Below, one piece after another: positions 32,977 through 45,300 of a DNA stretch of 64,000 bases. The DNA comes from Haliclystus octoradiatus (taxonomy: Eukaryota > Cnidaria > Staurozoa > Stauromedusae > Haliclystidae), in the NCBI GenBank assembly GCA_916610825.1, contig OU744449.1:27841228-27905227 (forward strand), read 5' to 3'. How positions within the stretch are numbered: position 1 is the stretch's first letter; each line of letters starts with the position of its first letter. The notes under the pieces are model-generated. The model did not search any database. It was not told where the DNA came from and saw only the letters and a list, made by a program, of their open reading frames with translations. Position numbers and translations under genes: made by a program.

Positions 32977-34290
32977 ATGAGCGATTCATATTTGAGCATT
33001 TTCTCAAAGAACATTTCGGAATCCTTTTAGTTTTCATATCCACTACATCTATGGACTCTATTCCAATGAAAATATGGACGCTCAAAATGTTGATCATTTT
33101 AAAAATGCCTTAGTATAATCCATGCTTTTTTACAAAAAATGAGCGATTTTCGGGTTTTCATATTCGGGCATTTTCTCAAAGAACATTTCAGAATCCTTTT
33201 GGTTTTCATATCCACTGCATCTATAGACTCTATTCCAATGAAAATATGGACGTTTAAAATTTTGATCAATTTCAAAATGCTTTAGTATAATCCATGCTTT
33301 TTTACAAAAAATGAGCGATTTTCGGGTTTTCACATTCGGGCATTTTCTCAAAGAACATTTCAGAATCCTTTTGGGTTTCATATCCACTGCATCTATGGAC
33401 TCTATTCCAATGAAAATATGGACGTTTAAATTTTGATCATTTTCAAAATGCCTTAGTATAACCCATGCTTTTTACCAAAACTGAGCGATTTTCGGGTTTT
33501 CATATTTGAGCACTTTCTCAAAGAACATTTCGGAATCCTTTTGGGTTTCACATTGACTGCATCTATAGACTCTATTCCAATGAAAATATTGAAATTTAAT
33601 TTTTTTTATCATTTTCAAAATGCCTTAGTATAGCCCATGCCTTTAGGCTAAAAATGAGCGATTTTCGGGTTTTCATATTTGAGCACTTTCTCAAAGAACA
33701 TTTCGGAATCCTTTTGGGTTTCACATCGACTGCATCTATAGACTTCATTCAAATGAAAATATGGAAATTAAAAATTATTATCATTTCAAAATGCCTTAGT
33801 GTAGCCCATGCTTTTTTACAAAAAATGAGCGATTTTCGGGTTTTCATATGTTTCTCAAAGAACATTTCGGAATCCTGTTTGGTTTCACATCGACTGCATC
33901 TAGACTTTATTTCAATGAAAATATGGAAATTTAAAATTTTTATCATTTTCAAAATACCCTAGTATAGCCCATGCTTTTTACAAAAAATGAGCGATTTTCG
34001 GGTTTTCATATTTGGGCACTTTCTCAAAGAACATTTCGGAATCCTGTTGGGCTTCACATCGACTGCATCTAGACTTTATTTCAATGAAAATATGGAAATT
34101 TAAAATTTTTATCATTTTCAAAATGCCCTAGTGTAGCCCATGCTTTTTACAAAAAATGAGCGACTTTCGGGTTTTCATATTTGAGCACTTTCTCGAAGAA
34201 CATTTCGGAATCCTGTTGGGTTTCAGATTGACTTCATGCATAGACTTCATTCCAATGAAAATATGGACATTTAAAATGTTATGATGTTCT
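32977..34290 (+). repeat. ~170-bp satellite array, eight units
   Basis: Units start at ATGAGCGATTTTCGGG near 32977, 33139, 33311, 33481, 33654, 33825, 33987 and 34156 (periods 162-173). Each contains CTCAAAGAACATTTCGGAAT and CCAATGAAAATATGGA-type blocks. Open frames across it follow the repeat and are not genes. Confidence 0.95.
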
Positions 34291-35049
34291 AAACTGTTTA
34301 TATAGGCCTGAGTAGGCTATTTATTTTATTCATACATTTTCCAGCAAGGAGCATGCTATACATCTAATTATACACATTGCGTTAATTTTCAAAATATCCA
34401 AAAAAGCGAGCGGAGCTGACGGTGCTGACCCAGAACATTAGAACATATATCGATCATATCGGGATATAAATGCAAAGGGCAGTAGAAACAGGTTTGGAGG
34501 CGATTAAGCGTTTAAAGATCATTGGAGATATCTGCGGGAGAATGTTGTAAACTATTCATTCTAAATAAGACCCCAACAGTGCAGAAATGAGGACACCAGT
34601 CTTTTCAAAGTTGGTTGATAAAAGTTAGGAGAACGTTAGAGCAGATGTGAAAGTATTGAAGGAAAGAAAGACACAAGTATTATCAAGATAATTTAAGGTA
34701 AGGAAAGAAGAACAAAATATCAAATAGATGCGATATATGATCATAATCAATTACTGATTAGTCAATAATATCTCATAATTATCCATACGCCATATTGTGG
34801 ATCTCGTAAATTTATCAACCATCAATTTCATTGATTCTGCGTTGTTTCCCTTATAAACTTTATGAAATTATAATACGAAAATGTTTCACTACAGCCACAT
34901 AAGAAGCACAGCGTTCAAATTGTGTATGCATTTATATCCGATCTACGCGCACTGATTTGAAGTAATTCTACTTTCTGATTAATTATTGTATAATTATAAG
35001 TAATATATGTGATGATATTATATTCTTTCAGAATTCCACAAGAAATAAA
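34291..35049 (+). other. Spacer and likely 5'UTR of the small secreted-protein gene
   Basis: A candidate non-coding exon ends at 34697 (TTTAAG|GTAAGG), with an acceptor TTTCAG at 35026-35031, 18 bases before the ATG at 35050. No core promoter motif was identified. Confidence 0.35.
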
Positions 35050-35972
35050 ATGGCAACTAAAGTGTTTTTAATGCTGATTTCCATGGCTTTTTTATGCTAT
35101 GTGGTTAACGGTAAGAACAATTCCAATCATGATGGCTCGTGTAAAATTCGACTGCAATCACGGTGAAATAATAAAAGACCGGTAGCCTACAACATTACAG
35201 ACTCACAAATTTTATTTAAATATCACCAATTTACGAAAATTTAGATTTCAAATCAACCATCTACATTTGAAAATTCCTGATTATTTCCAGATATGATTTT
35301 AATGTGTTCAGTAAATAATTTAACACTTCTATCAAAATAAATGTTATGTTGAATTTAATTCTGACTACTTCAAATGAAACAAATCTGATTCATCCGGAAT
35401 TTATGTCCTTCTTTGTAATTTTGTTGAATCACTTGAGAACTTATGAGTCTTACTTTAAATTATGTTTTAATTAATCAGGTAATCCCTTGCCTGAGCCATC
35501 AGAGGGAAGCGGAGAAGGAGACGAAGAAAAACCTGACGGTCCAAGAGAAAGTGCCAAAGAGGAAAGCCCAACAAACGATGAAGAGAATAAACCGCAACCA
35601 AATGTAAATGAAAAAGCGCCTGCTGCAGCACCACAGCCACAACCAAATCCAGCCCCAGCACCTGCCCCAGTAGCACCTGCCCCGGCTGCACAACCTAAAC
35701 CAGTCGAAGACTCTGCCCCAGAAGTAAAACCAGTAGCCAACAAACCAAACAAACCACAAGCTGTAAAATCAGGAAAGAAAGGCAAAGAAAGCAGTGCAGA
35801 ATCTGCCAAACACTCAAAGGGAAAACCAAGCAGAAAGCAAGCCAAAGCTGTTAAGTCAAGTAAACCAAAAGCAGATCGACCACCTCGTGAAGGTCAGATC
35901 AAAGCAGCAAACCACGAACAACCTCAAAAACAAAAGACAGAGACAAAAGCACAACAAAAACCAGCAAACTAA
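35050..35972 (+). CDS. Small secreted Pro/Ala/Lys-rich protein, 184 aa
   Basis: Two exons, 35050-35110 and 35479-35972, joined in phase 1 (AACG|GTAAGA donor, AATCAG acceptor). Exon 1 encodes a signal peptide (MATKVFLMLISMAFLCYVVNG), probably cut after Gly21 or so, exactly at the exon boundary. The mature chain has three zones: an acidic part (residues 22-60, rich in Glu, Asp, Ser), a Pro-Ala-Gln stretch (about 62-95, PAPAPAPVAPAPAA) and a strongly basic Lys/Ser/Gln tail (about 100-184, ending QQKPAN). There are no cysteines after the signal peptide and no known domain. Such a disordered polyampholyte could be an extracellular matrix, mucus or biomineral-associated protein, or a peptide precursor; this is inference. 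It converges on the SFMBT-like gene, the two stops lying 330 bp apart. I do not recognise a family. Confidence 0.72.
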
Positions 35973-36303
35973 ACCGAGAAAAACTACACACGTAATCAAA
36001 AACCAGCAAAATACACAAGTATATAAATAATTGTGTTCTATGTTGAGCATATCTGAATTATAAATTGTTCTATTAATTAACTACATAAAAATACAAAGTG
36101 TTGAAAAATGATATTTCTAAATGATATGAATGACAAACCATAGAATTTGCTGAGTCAGTTAATTGTACATGTCATTTACAACCCAACAAATAAGACCTAA
36201 AACCTCTTCAACTTATCAGCAAGAAGAAGTGTGCATGCAACGCCAACACCAAATAACTATTATTATTATTATTATTATTCTATAATTTTATTCATCATTA
36301 TTA
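35973..36303. other. Convergent 3' ends
   Basis: Short spacer between two stop codons on opposite strands, with an ATT microsatellite near 36259-36280. For the minus-strand gene, AATAAA (complement of 36287-36292) lies 12 bases past its stop. Confidence 0.6.
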
Positions 36304-39300
36304 TTAATCTGCAATGCTTGTCTGTTTGATTCGTGTTTTTAATTGAGCGATATAGCTGCACACCTTAAGAGCAGGACCAAGTTTGAGTCCTGCAAAGTCC
36401 ATGAGTGCTTCTCGAGTTAACAGTAGCAAAGCCTTGCCGTCAATTTCCTATAAATCGATAAGATGAGAACGAATAAATCATTCAGATAATTACTCAAGTA
36501 TTCAAGAGTATTATTGAGCGCTCTTGTCTAGATTTAAAATGTCATCTCTATGGGCTTGGTAAAACCTAGCAATCTGATTTGCGGGAGGTTACGAAAATTC
36601 AGAAGAAAAATAAATGCTGAATATAATATTATGGAAAATAAAATTTCAATTCAAGTATTAAAAGTGAAAACAGTGATACATTTTCTATTTTATCATTTTA
36701 TAGCGGAAGGAAAAAATAGTTTCATTTCATTTCATTTCATTTTTTATATGTAAAAAATAAACCATAGGATGTACTTTTTTACAGGCAAGCAAAGGGAAAT
36801 TATATATTAATATAAATTACACTGATGTGCAGCCTAATGGGAGTGCTACAGTAACTACTTAAATCAAACTTATCCAATCTCAAACTAAAATTTTCTAGGG
36901 AGGAAGAGGTCACAATGTCTTCCGTTAATTGGTTCCATAAGGGAATTATGCGATCAAAAAATGAGTAAAATATGCAATTATTTACAGGCGGTGAACATGC
37001 AACGAATTGCATGGAATGTCCAGATTACTGATGTTACGTTTTTTTAAAAAGTGATTAGGGAAGTCAATTAAATTATTAATAAATTTTGTAAACCATGCAT
37101 AAATCATATTTAATCCTGCGAATTTCTAAGGATTCTAAATTAAATAAGGCTAAACGAATGTGATAACCATCATCTTTTAATTTTGCTCTGTAACACACAG
37201 ATTTTGTAAAACGTCTTTGAGCAGATTCAATAAGATCAACGTCTTTTTGTAAGTAAGGACTCCATAGTTGTGTGTCTTTTTCTAAGAGGGGTCGTACATA
37301 CGTCGTATAAGCTTTGAATAATAGTTGTGCATTGCGTGACGTAAAGCATTTCAGTAGAAGATACGATCTTATCTTAGCTTTAGCGGTGATAGATCAACAA
37401 TGAGAAGAAAATTTTAGATCTGAAGTAACAATGAGGCCAAGGTCACGAAGTTTAACTGTTAGCTTCAGTTTATTGCTGCCAAGAAAATAATCAACTTCAT
37501 TAGCGTTGGTTGCACCAAAGGATACTGTGCTACATTTGTCATAAGCAATATTCAGCTGCCAGCTTTCAGCCCATGTTGTAAACTTATCTAACGTAGTGGT
37601 GAGATCATTGACAGGGGAGGAATCTTTTCGAGCGATGAAAAACTTTGCATCGTCTGCAAACAAACACACTTCACACAACCCATCCAAACAGCTCTCGATG
37701 TCGTTAATATAAAGTAAAAAGAGTAAGGGTCCCAAAGCAGAACCCTGACTACGCTCATTGATTAACATTTTGTAAGCTTATTACACAAGTAAAGGAATGG
37801 TAGCATAGACGATCACATTATTATGACATTGAGAGAGATTACATACATTCCTAGCTCTGTCGTGGTACTACACTTATCTTATCCTCAAGGGTTAAACTAA
37901 AATCTAATATTCATGAATTATAAATACCTGTGACAGAAATTCGCCCGCGTGTACAGGACAGTCAGTAGCTTCAATAAATTTAGCAACGTCATCTGGTGTC
38001 CATTCTTCTGGATTGTTTGGTAGTTGAACATTTGAAAGAGGATCAGTGAGAAAAGCACCATGACGCACACGTCGATCAGCGGCTACAGCAAGAAAACAGC
38101 AAATATATATTATATAAGCATTTCATATTCTAGACAAAATAAATGAATAAATGAAAACACAATTATTTGGTAAAGAGACTGTAACACAGTTTTACATGTT
38201 ATATATAGTTAAACATCTAATATTTGAAGTAATAATAATGAATCTATTGATCTACGGTCCTGTTGACATGTTAAACTTGACACACATTATGACATAATTA
38301 TTACAAGACTGTAACTACTAACTTTCGATAATATTTTAACTACTGCTTCTATTACTTGAGAAGTTGAGATGAAAATGGGTTATTAGAATCAGTTCCTAAT
38401 TATAAGGCAACAAAGCAACATTTGTATTTTGTTGTTGTTGACATTCGAACAATTCTTAAATGACATATGTACATAAATTTCATTCGTTGCCATGGACAGT
38501 TGAAATTGTAGTCTTACGTTCAATTCGCAAAGGGGATCCATCATCATTAGCGTATTTGCGTTTCAATCCTAAACCAAACAGAAATGATATATTTAAGAAA
38601 TGTGATTGATTTAAAAACAGACACATGCAGTCTACACTCCTATATCATCATACGTATTCACAAAAGTTGAAATTCCTGGGCTGTGGCCTTCAAAATTCAT
38701 TTTTAATCATCAACAGTTCATGAAATGTTCATGAAAAACAGGACATTTAACGTTCATGAACTGGTTATTAAAGGACTACAACACACTTACCATGTTTGTA
38801 CTCATATTTACTAAGCGAGAAAAAGTTGTGAGACACAAATGATTTCTAGCTTCATGAGCGACTGCCAATGGTTGTAAGCGTGTGGTAGCCATCCTCTGTC
38901 CTTGAAACATAGCTGTTTTACACTAGGATTTCATGTACGCTCTTTCAAACAATCGGATTGCAGAAAAGGTTTTGTTGTGATAGTTTAGAAAACGTGTCCA
39001 GGAACAGTTTGTGAATGTTCATCAACAGTTCATGAACTCAGTAAGGTGTTCAGGAAGGAAAACATACTATATTTATATACTAATTCATAATTGATATTAG
39101 TCAAAACCCTCCATCATACCTCTTTCTATTGCAATGCTATAAATTCAATGTATTAAATTTTTTACATTATCAACGGCATGAGTCATGCAGCATGTTATCA
39201 TCGTACAATACATGCGTCATAATTATACCTTTTTGTGGTTGACATTTGTAATCACCATCATTATGTGAGTCGTCATATGAATTAAATCCCATCTCATTAG

Positions 39301-42300
39301 GGAATCCCTTCTTGCGAGTATACTGACGGCGTTTTCTTGGATCTTGGTTTAATCTATCACCATCTATTCCATTCCTAATTGGCGATTCATCATCATTAGC
39401 TCGCCGTGGTAAAATCAAAGTAGGTCTAGAGCGCTGGTCTGTAAAGCCATTAGTTGCAGAGGAAGAAACACTAGATAATTGGTTGCCATTAACAACAGCA
39501 CCTTGGATTCTAAATGATGTCATTGCGGATGTTGGTATTATCTTACCACCGTAGTATGTCTGTGGTAGCGTACCCTCACTAATCTGGTTAGATGAATTTG
39601 GATGATACAGTAATAATTGTTGATTGAGGCCAGTGCCTGGTCGTAGTGGCACGTACATGATCTTGTCTTTGCTGTTTGATTGGAGAGAGACGTAAGCTAC
39701 AGAAACTGAATTATTTGAACTTGATATGTCCTCTGATTTAGTCCCAGGATTTTCATGTTCTTTTTTTGTTATGAACATATCTCTTGACGTGTTTAAACTA
39801 TCGTAAGAAGGTGGTGATCGTAACAGAACGTTACATGGAGATATCATCGTGTCAGTTGGCGCTGCTGTGCTCGTTACTTGCTTACTTATTACATAACCAG
39901 TACCTGCAGACGTAGAAGCTACAAATCCAAGTGTTCTCTGAATGCCAGGGATTTGGCTTTGAGTTTGATTTTGAAGATTTGTTGGTGAGATTAAGCCAAT
40001 GGGCCCTGCAGTTGAAGAAAGTATAGCTGGCCCACGAATGACAGGGCCAACAACACCAGGGGCCATTGGATGTGGAGATCGCAGACCAATAACTCCTTGG
40101 ACCGGAGAACGGACAACACCATTTGCAGGAGGTACAACTGCTACAGCTCTTCTTGTTTGAGAATGCTGAGTGCTTATAACAGAAAACTTGCCGGCTGGTA
40201 AGGTATGATTTCTAGCATTGAACTTGATAGTGGGGATAGGTTCCCCTTGAAAATAAGGAATAGATGGTCTAGTTCCAATCTGAGTCATTACAGAGTTAGT
40301 GACAGCTCCAAGAGTCGACATACATGTTGTAACAGCAATCGATGGACGGACAATAGTAGTTTGACTTTCTTGGATGGGGATAGTTAAAGAAGACGTCCCA
40401 CAACGTGCTGGGAAATGAATAGGCTGGAGAAGTAGTTTGCCAGCACTCATGTTGGTGCCATCGCCCATTTGTATCAGTGAGTTTTTAGGTATTATCAGGG
40501 TCGATGGAACTGAAAGCGGCGTAGTGTCAGTTGAATTAGCTTGTGTTGGTGATGCTGGATGCAATGAACCAGTAACAGCAGATGATGAATCATTGAGTAA
40601 GAGTGTGCCTTGGACATGCCTTGTAGTATCACCAGTAGAAGTAGCAGTACCTAATGATAGATGACCATTTGAAGATACAACACTCACAGTTGGCAGTGTA
40701 CTCATTGTATTTCCTGTTGTATGAACAATCAGTAGAGTTTTGAGACCATTATCTCCGCTAGACGACACTCTAGCTGCTGTCATTGCAGATACAGATTCAC
40801 CTTGATTCATAACTGGCGGCGTCTTGAGGGTTGTCGGAGAACCAAGTTTACCATTTTGTATCGAACTACGGATTATATTAGCAACAAGTTTTGTACCTGA
40901 GCTATCAATCAGTAAACGAGACAGAGAAGGCGTTGGTTGAGCATTCGAGGGCAATGTAGATGATGTTGTAGTATCTACTAATTGGCTCATATAAGATGTT
41001 GTATTAGAGCTAACAGGGAAAGGAAATGACGACGGATGACCACGCGCAACAGTAAACGAAGGTTGTAAATTTGAGGGTAAAATTGGTCTTTGCGAAGAAG
41101 GAAGTGCCTATAATAGAATTAAAAGAGTTAGTAAAATATATGTGAGAGAAATTACGTATTTGTTGTAATATCAAACTATTTATAATACCATCTGGTTTGC
41201 CAGTAGGGTTTGTTCTTGAGCCATGACCATTGGAAAGGAATGTTGGGTTGATGCTACAGCAGCGGGAGCAGTTGGAAATTGAGCGTTTGTGGTTTTCATT
41301 TGGATCTTAGTACAGTGAGCAACAGAAGGAGAATTGAGTTGCGACATTGCAGCCACTAAATGAAAATAAAAACATAGATAAAGATTGATATTTGATGATG
41401 ATTAACTGGCTGGGTATTAAAATATTCACATATGAATTGAATCAGATATACATGGTCATATAGTCTCATTTTATGCATATCTTTGAAGTAGCTTTACCAA
41501 GCATTGCGTTGTCTAGGTATGAATAATTTGCCTAGTCATATATTTATGGTTGACCGGTTTTGATTAGCTTCAATTGTGTATGTGTTTTATGTTTGAATGC
41601 TGGTGATAAACAAAAATGACCAAATTTACTGTCACAAATAATTGTGACACTACTCCCTATGAATGCAATCACAAAAAGCCAAAACAAGTTCTTGATTTTC
41701 ATCAGCCTTCCAGACGACGCTGCTCATCAAGAGTTACAGTGAAACCGGTATATAGCAGCCAGCTATGAGAAGTATATAAATTGACCACTATATGGCCTTT
41801 ATAAACAGGGTTGATTCAATAGAACATACTAGATTAGACATACGAAGAGTGACCACTATAGACAGATGGTCACTGTATAGAGGTGACTGTTATAACAGGT
41901 TTGACAATAGTCACATTAAACAACTGACTGGTAATAAGCTGCCTATTAACTGACTTGTTCAGTGGCATGCAGAATAGTTTCGCCTAAATCATAACCAGTT
42001 AAATGATAAACATTTTGATTGATTTCCACTTACTGTTAACTTTGCATTGTAATGGACATTCATTCACATACTGCACATCATACGAGAGAAAATATTCACA
42101 ACAGCCAAGACGTTGACAAAGCAGCTTCAAGAATTGAACAGCACAAGGCCGGTTGTCATATTGTGACAAATTCTAAGATATAACAAATAGTAAAACGTAA
42201 CGTAGACAGTGCCGCCCTATCGAAGGCACCCGTATCATTCCTTCATTTCCAGAGGACAGGCTCTTTTTGCTGAGAGCAATGGTTTTAAACGCTCTTCATT

Positions 42301-45300
42301 GATCTCAGCCGAGACACTGCTGATCAATTTCAACAGTTTTCATGGCAGATAGGTCTCGATTGTCAATGCGCAACGATGTGCCGCAGCTACTCACAATGCA
42401 ATTCCCTCTGGACCAATCCATCCGCCATCAGATGGTACTCAGTTGATGTTTCAGATAAAGTCAAGGCTGAGTTGACCTTCATGGGGGGGGGGGTTGAACC
42501 ACAGTCGATCAGATATGATCAGATCTGAAGTTCGGCTTGAAATCCTCCGTTATAGATATAACAAATAAGGTTGTAAATAATAAAGTTGCCAATAAATAAT
42601 AAATGATTCAAGACAGCGGAACAATACTGTAACAGAGTTGCAAAGGCAAGGAGGTATTGTAGCCTGACTGTAAAACCATGAGGAAATCTTATCAAAAGTT
42701 CTGAAACGGGACGGCCCAACAAAAGACGTGCATTTTTGAGTTTGAAAACAATGTGTGAACAAACAACAAATCTGTTTTTTATTGCAAACTTTAAAATTAC
42801 TAATGCTAAATCCAATCATATGCAGACGTCTATTTTACATTATCAGTTTGAATGACAAGGTGAGGTTATAATTATTTTGATTAAATCGTTACCTTTCTCA
42901 CCACCTTTCCACGTACAATGATTTTAACATCTAACCCTTCTTGGATAACTTGAGCAAGTTTATCAGGTGATTTTGAGACACATAAAAGACGTTCTAGGGT
43001 GCGTCGTAACACAACAGCAGGCTTTGATGGCATTGTGCATCTTGATGCTTCCATGACTTTAATAGGATCTAACATGTCACCAAAATGGCATGTTTTGTTA
43101 AAATAGACCTTGCTCTCTAATGTACGTGAACGATCACGATCTACTACAGATCGAAAAGATGGCATGGGAAATGAACCATTTAAAGCTTCACTACAACAAA
43201 AGAATATAGGTATAGTAACAGTGAATGAGTAACCCACCTTACTATGCGAACTGTCAGGGAGGATTGATGCTGTCTTATGCAGCTAGCTATGAAAAAAATG
43301 TTGCTAGTTTGTGGCCTTTTAGGGTTTGTGGAAAAGGTGTGAATGTGAGATTGCCTAAATGTCTATGGGATTTCCATGAATATTTTTTCTTTGATTCATC
43401 TAATAAATGATAATTAATCAAAGATTTGGAAAGTTTGAAATTTATTGTCAATTTTTAAAATAACAAAAACGTCATCAACGTTGTAAAAGAAATAATCAAT
43501 CCAGGAACGCTGTAGCAGAACGAAATGTAATTGAAACAAAAACCACAATATAGTCATGCTCGAAATTACTGTAGTTTACGTTGACAGTGATTAATTAAAA
43601 AAAAGGATTTCATTTTGATGTCATTCTACATTCCATTTTGTTGTTGTTGCAACTACAATTTTACAGTGCAACACCATTAATATCACCATCCGCATAATAT
43701 CACTATGTTTTGAAAACTGACTCCAGCTTTAAATTCAGCTAATTCATTCCGGTTAATATCACAACCCGCTTATTATCACAATTTTGGGCTGCCTCATGAC
43801 AGTGATATTAATGGGGTTACACTGTACCACAAGCCAGGTAAACTGGTAGCGAATAAAGGGGAGCTTTATTGGTCAGATGCCCCCAACCACTACACCAAGG
43901 TTTTAATTGGCCTATGTAACCAATGAATAGCAATTCTTTGTGAAGCTCTACTGGAAAAAGAGGCACTGCAATGAAACCTGTATATAACAGCCACCTATGA
44001 GCGGTAGAGAAATTGACCATTATTTGCAGGTGGCCTTTATATACAGGGAAGGTCCAATAGAAAATATTATTTTAGACATTGCAAGAGTACAACTACAGAC
44101 AGGCAACCGTTAAAACAGGTTTGACTGTATAGATAAATAGTAATCCTAATGAAAAGTATAATTTACAGGCCAAATGTTATAAATTTATGTCAATGAGAAA
44201 GTTTGTGAAAGTATTATTTACTTTTTCGTCATTTGCTCTTGGATTGGTGCTTTCTTTTGAATGGGATACTTGCTCCGATTCGCCGGTCTACCGGGACGCG
44301 GAGGACTACGAACGTTTCTTGATGGCAGTGAAAATGCTGATTTAATAGACACTGTCAAATGAAATTAGAAATATACATTATAGCACAGATCATTTGAACT
44401 TGTTTGTTTTAATATAATTCAAGTCTTGATGATCGATGTCCCTTAATTAAGTCAATTCTGGACAGAAATTGCAAAACTATTAATTTAATACATAATATAC
44501 ATAACTATTGAAATTCAAATACTTGAAAGTGACAACAGTTTGAATCTTATCATTCATTATTCCATCTCAAGATGAACTTTTCAAACAAGTAATTGGAGAT
44601 TTTAGAATATCAATTGAGAAAATGCTCCAAAAAATGTTGAACCTTGATTGATTGATTATAGAAGTTACATTGCAAGCTTTTCAACAAAACCAATGCTTGA
44701 AATTGATTATTTTTTTAGAACCCTCTATTGAATAGTGAAACCTATACATAACAGTCACATATTAGATCTTCTAGACAGAGTGTGGTATAATATAAAGGAT
44801 TGATTCAATAGAATAATGCCATCAGTATGTGTTACTAAAGTGACCACTATAGACAGGTGACCAGTATGTAGAGGGGTTGTTAGGTTTTATTGTACAGTGC
44901 AACCCGCTTAAGTGCAAGCCACAATGTCGACAATTTTCATTACATTTAACCAAATTCGTACTTATCTGAAATTCTTTAAATGGTTAATATGGTTTCAGAG
45001 ACAGGTTGAACAATGCGCATAAGTGGGAATTTCGCTTATCTGAATTGCAGTTATGTGGGTTACAATGTACTAACCATCCAGACACCTGTACTAGCAGGAT
45101 GGACACTCGTCTTAATCGTCTTAACACCTCAAGGTTTGCCTGTGACAATTTCAATAGACCACTGCCGTAAGAGGACATTGTCTAGCACCGACAATGGACA
45201 CGTTTTCATGTTTTTTACGGACCAATATCCTGTCTTAATTGGACAACTTCTGTTCTGCAGTCTTTGTTTACACAAACTTATTTATGTAAACATTCTCACA

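Noticed and set aside
33130-33962. Open frames of 67-102 codons on both strands
   Set aside because: They follow the ~170-bp satellite unit and repeat with it.
35471-35845. Long minus-strand frames opposite the secreted protein
   Set aside because: Shadows of the Pro/Ala/Lys-rich coding exon.
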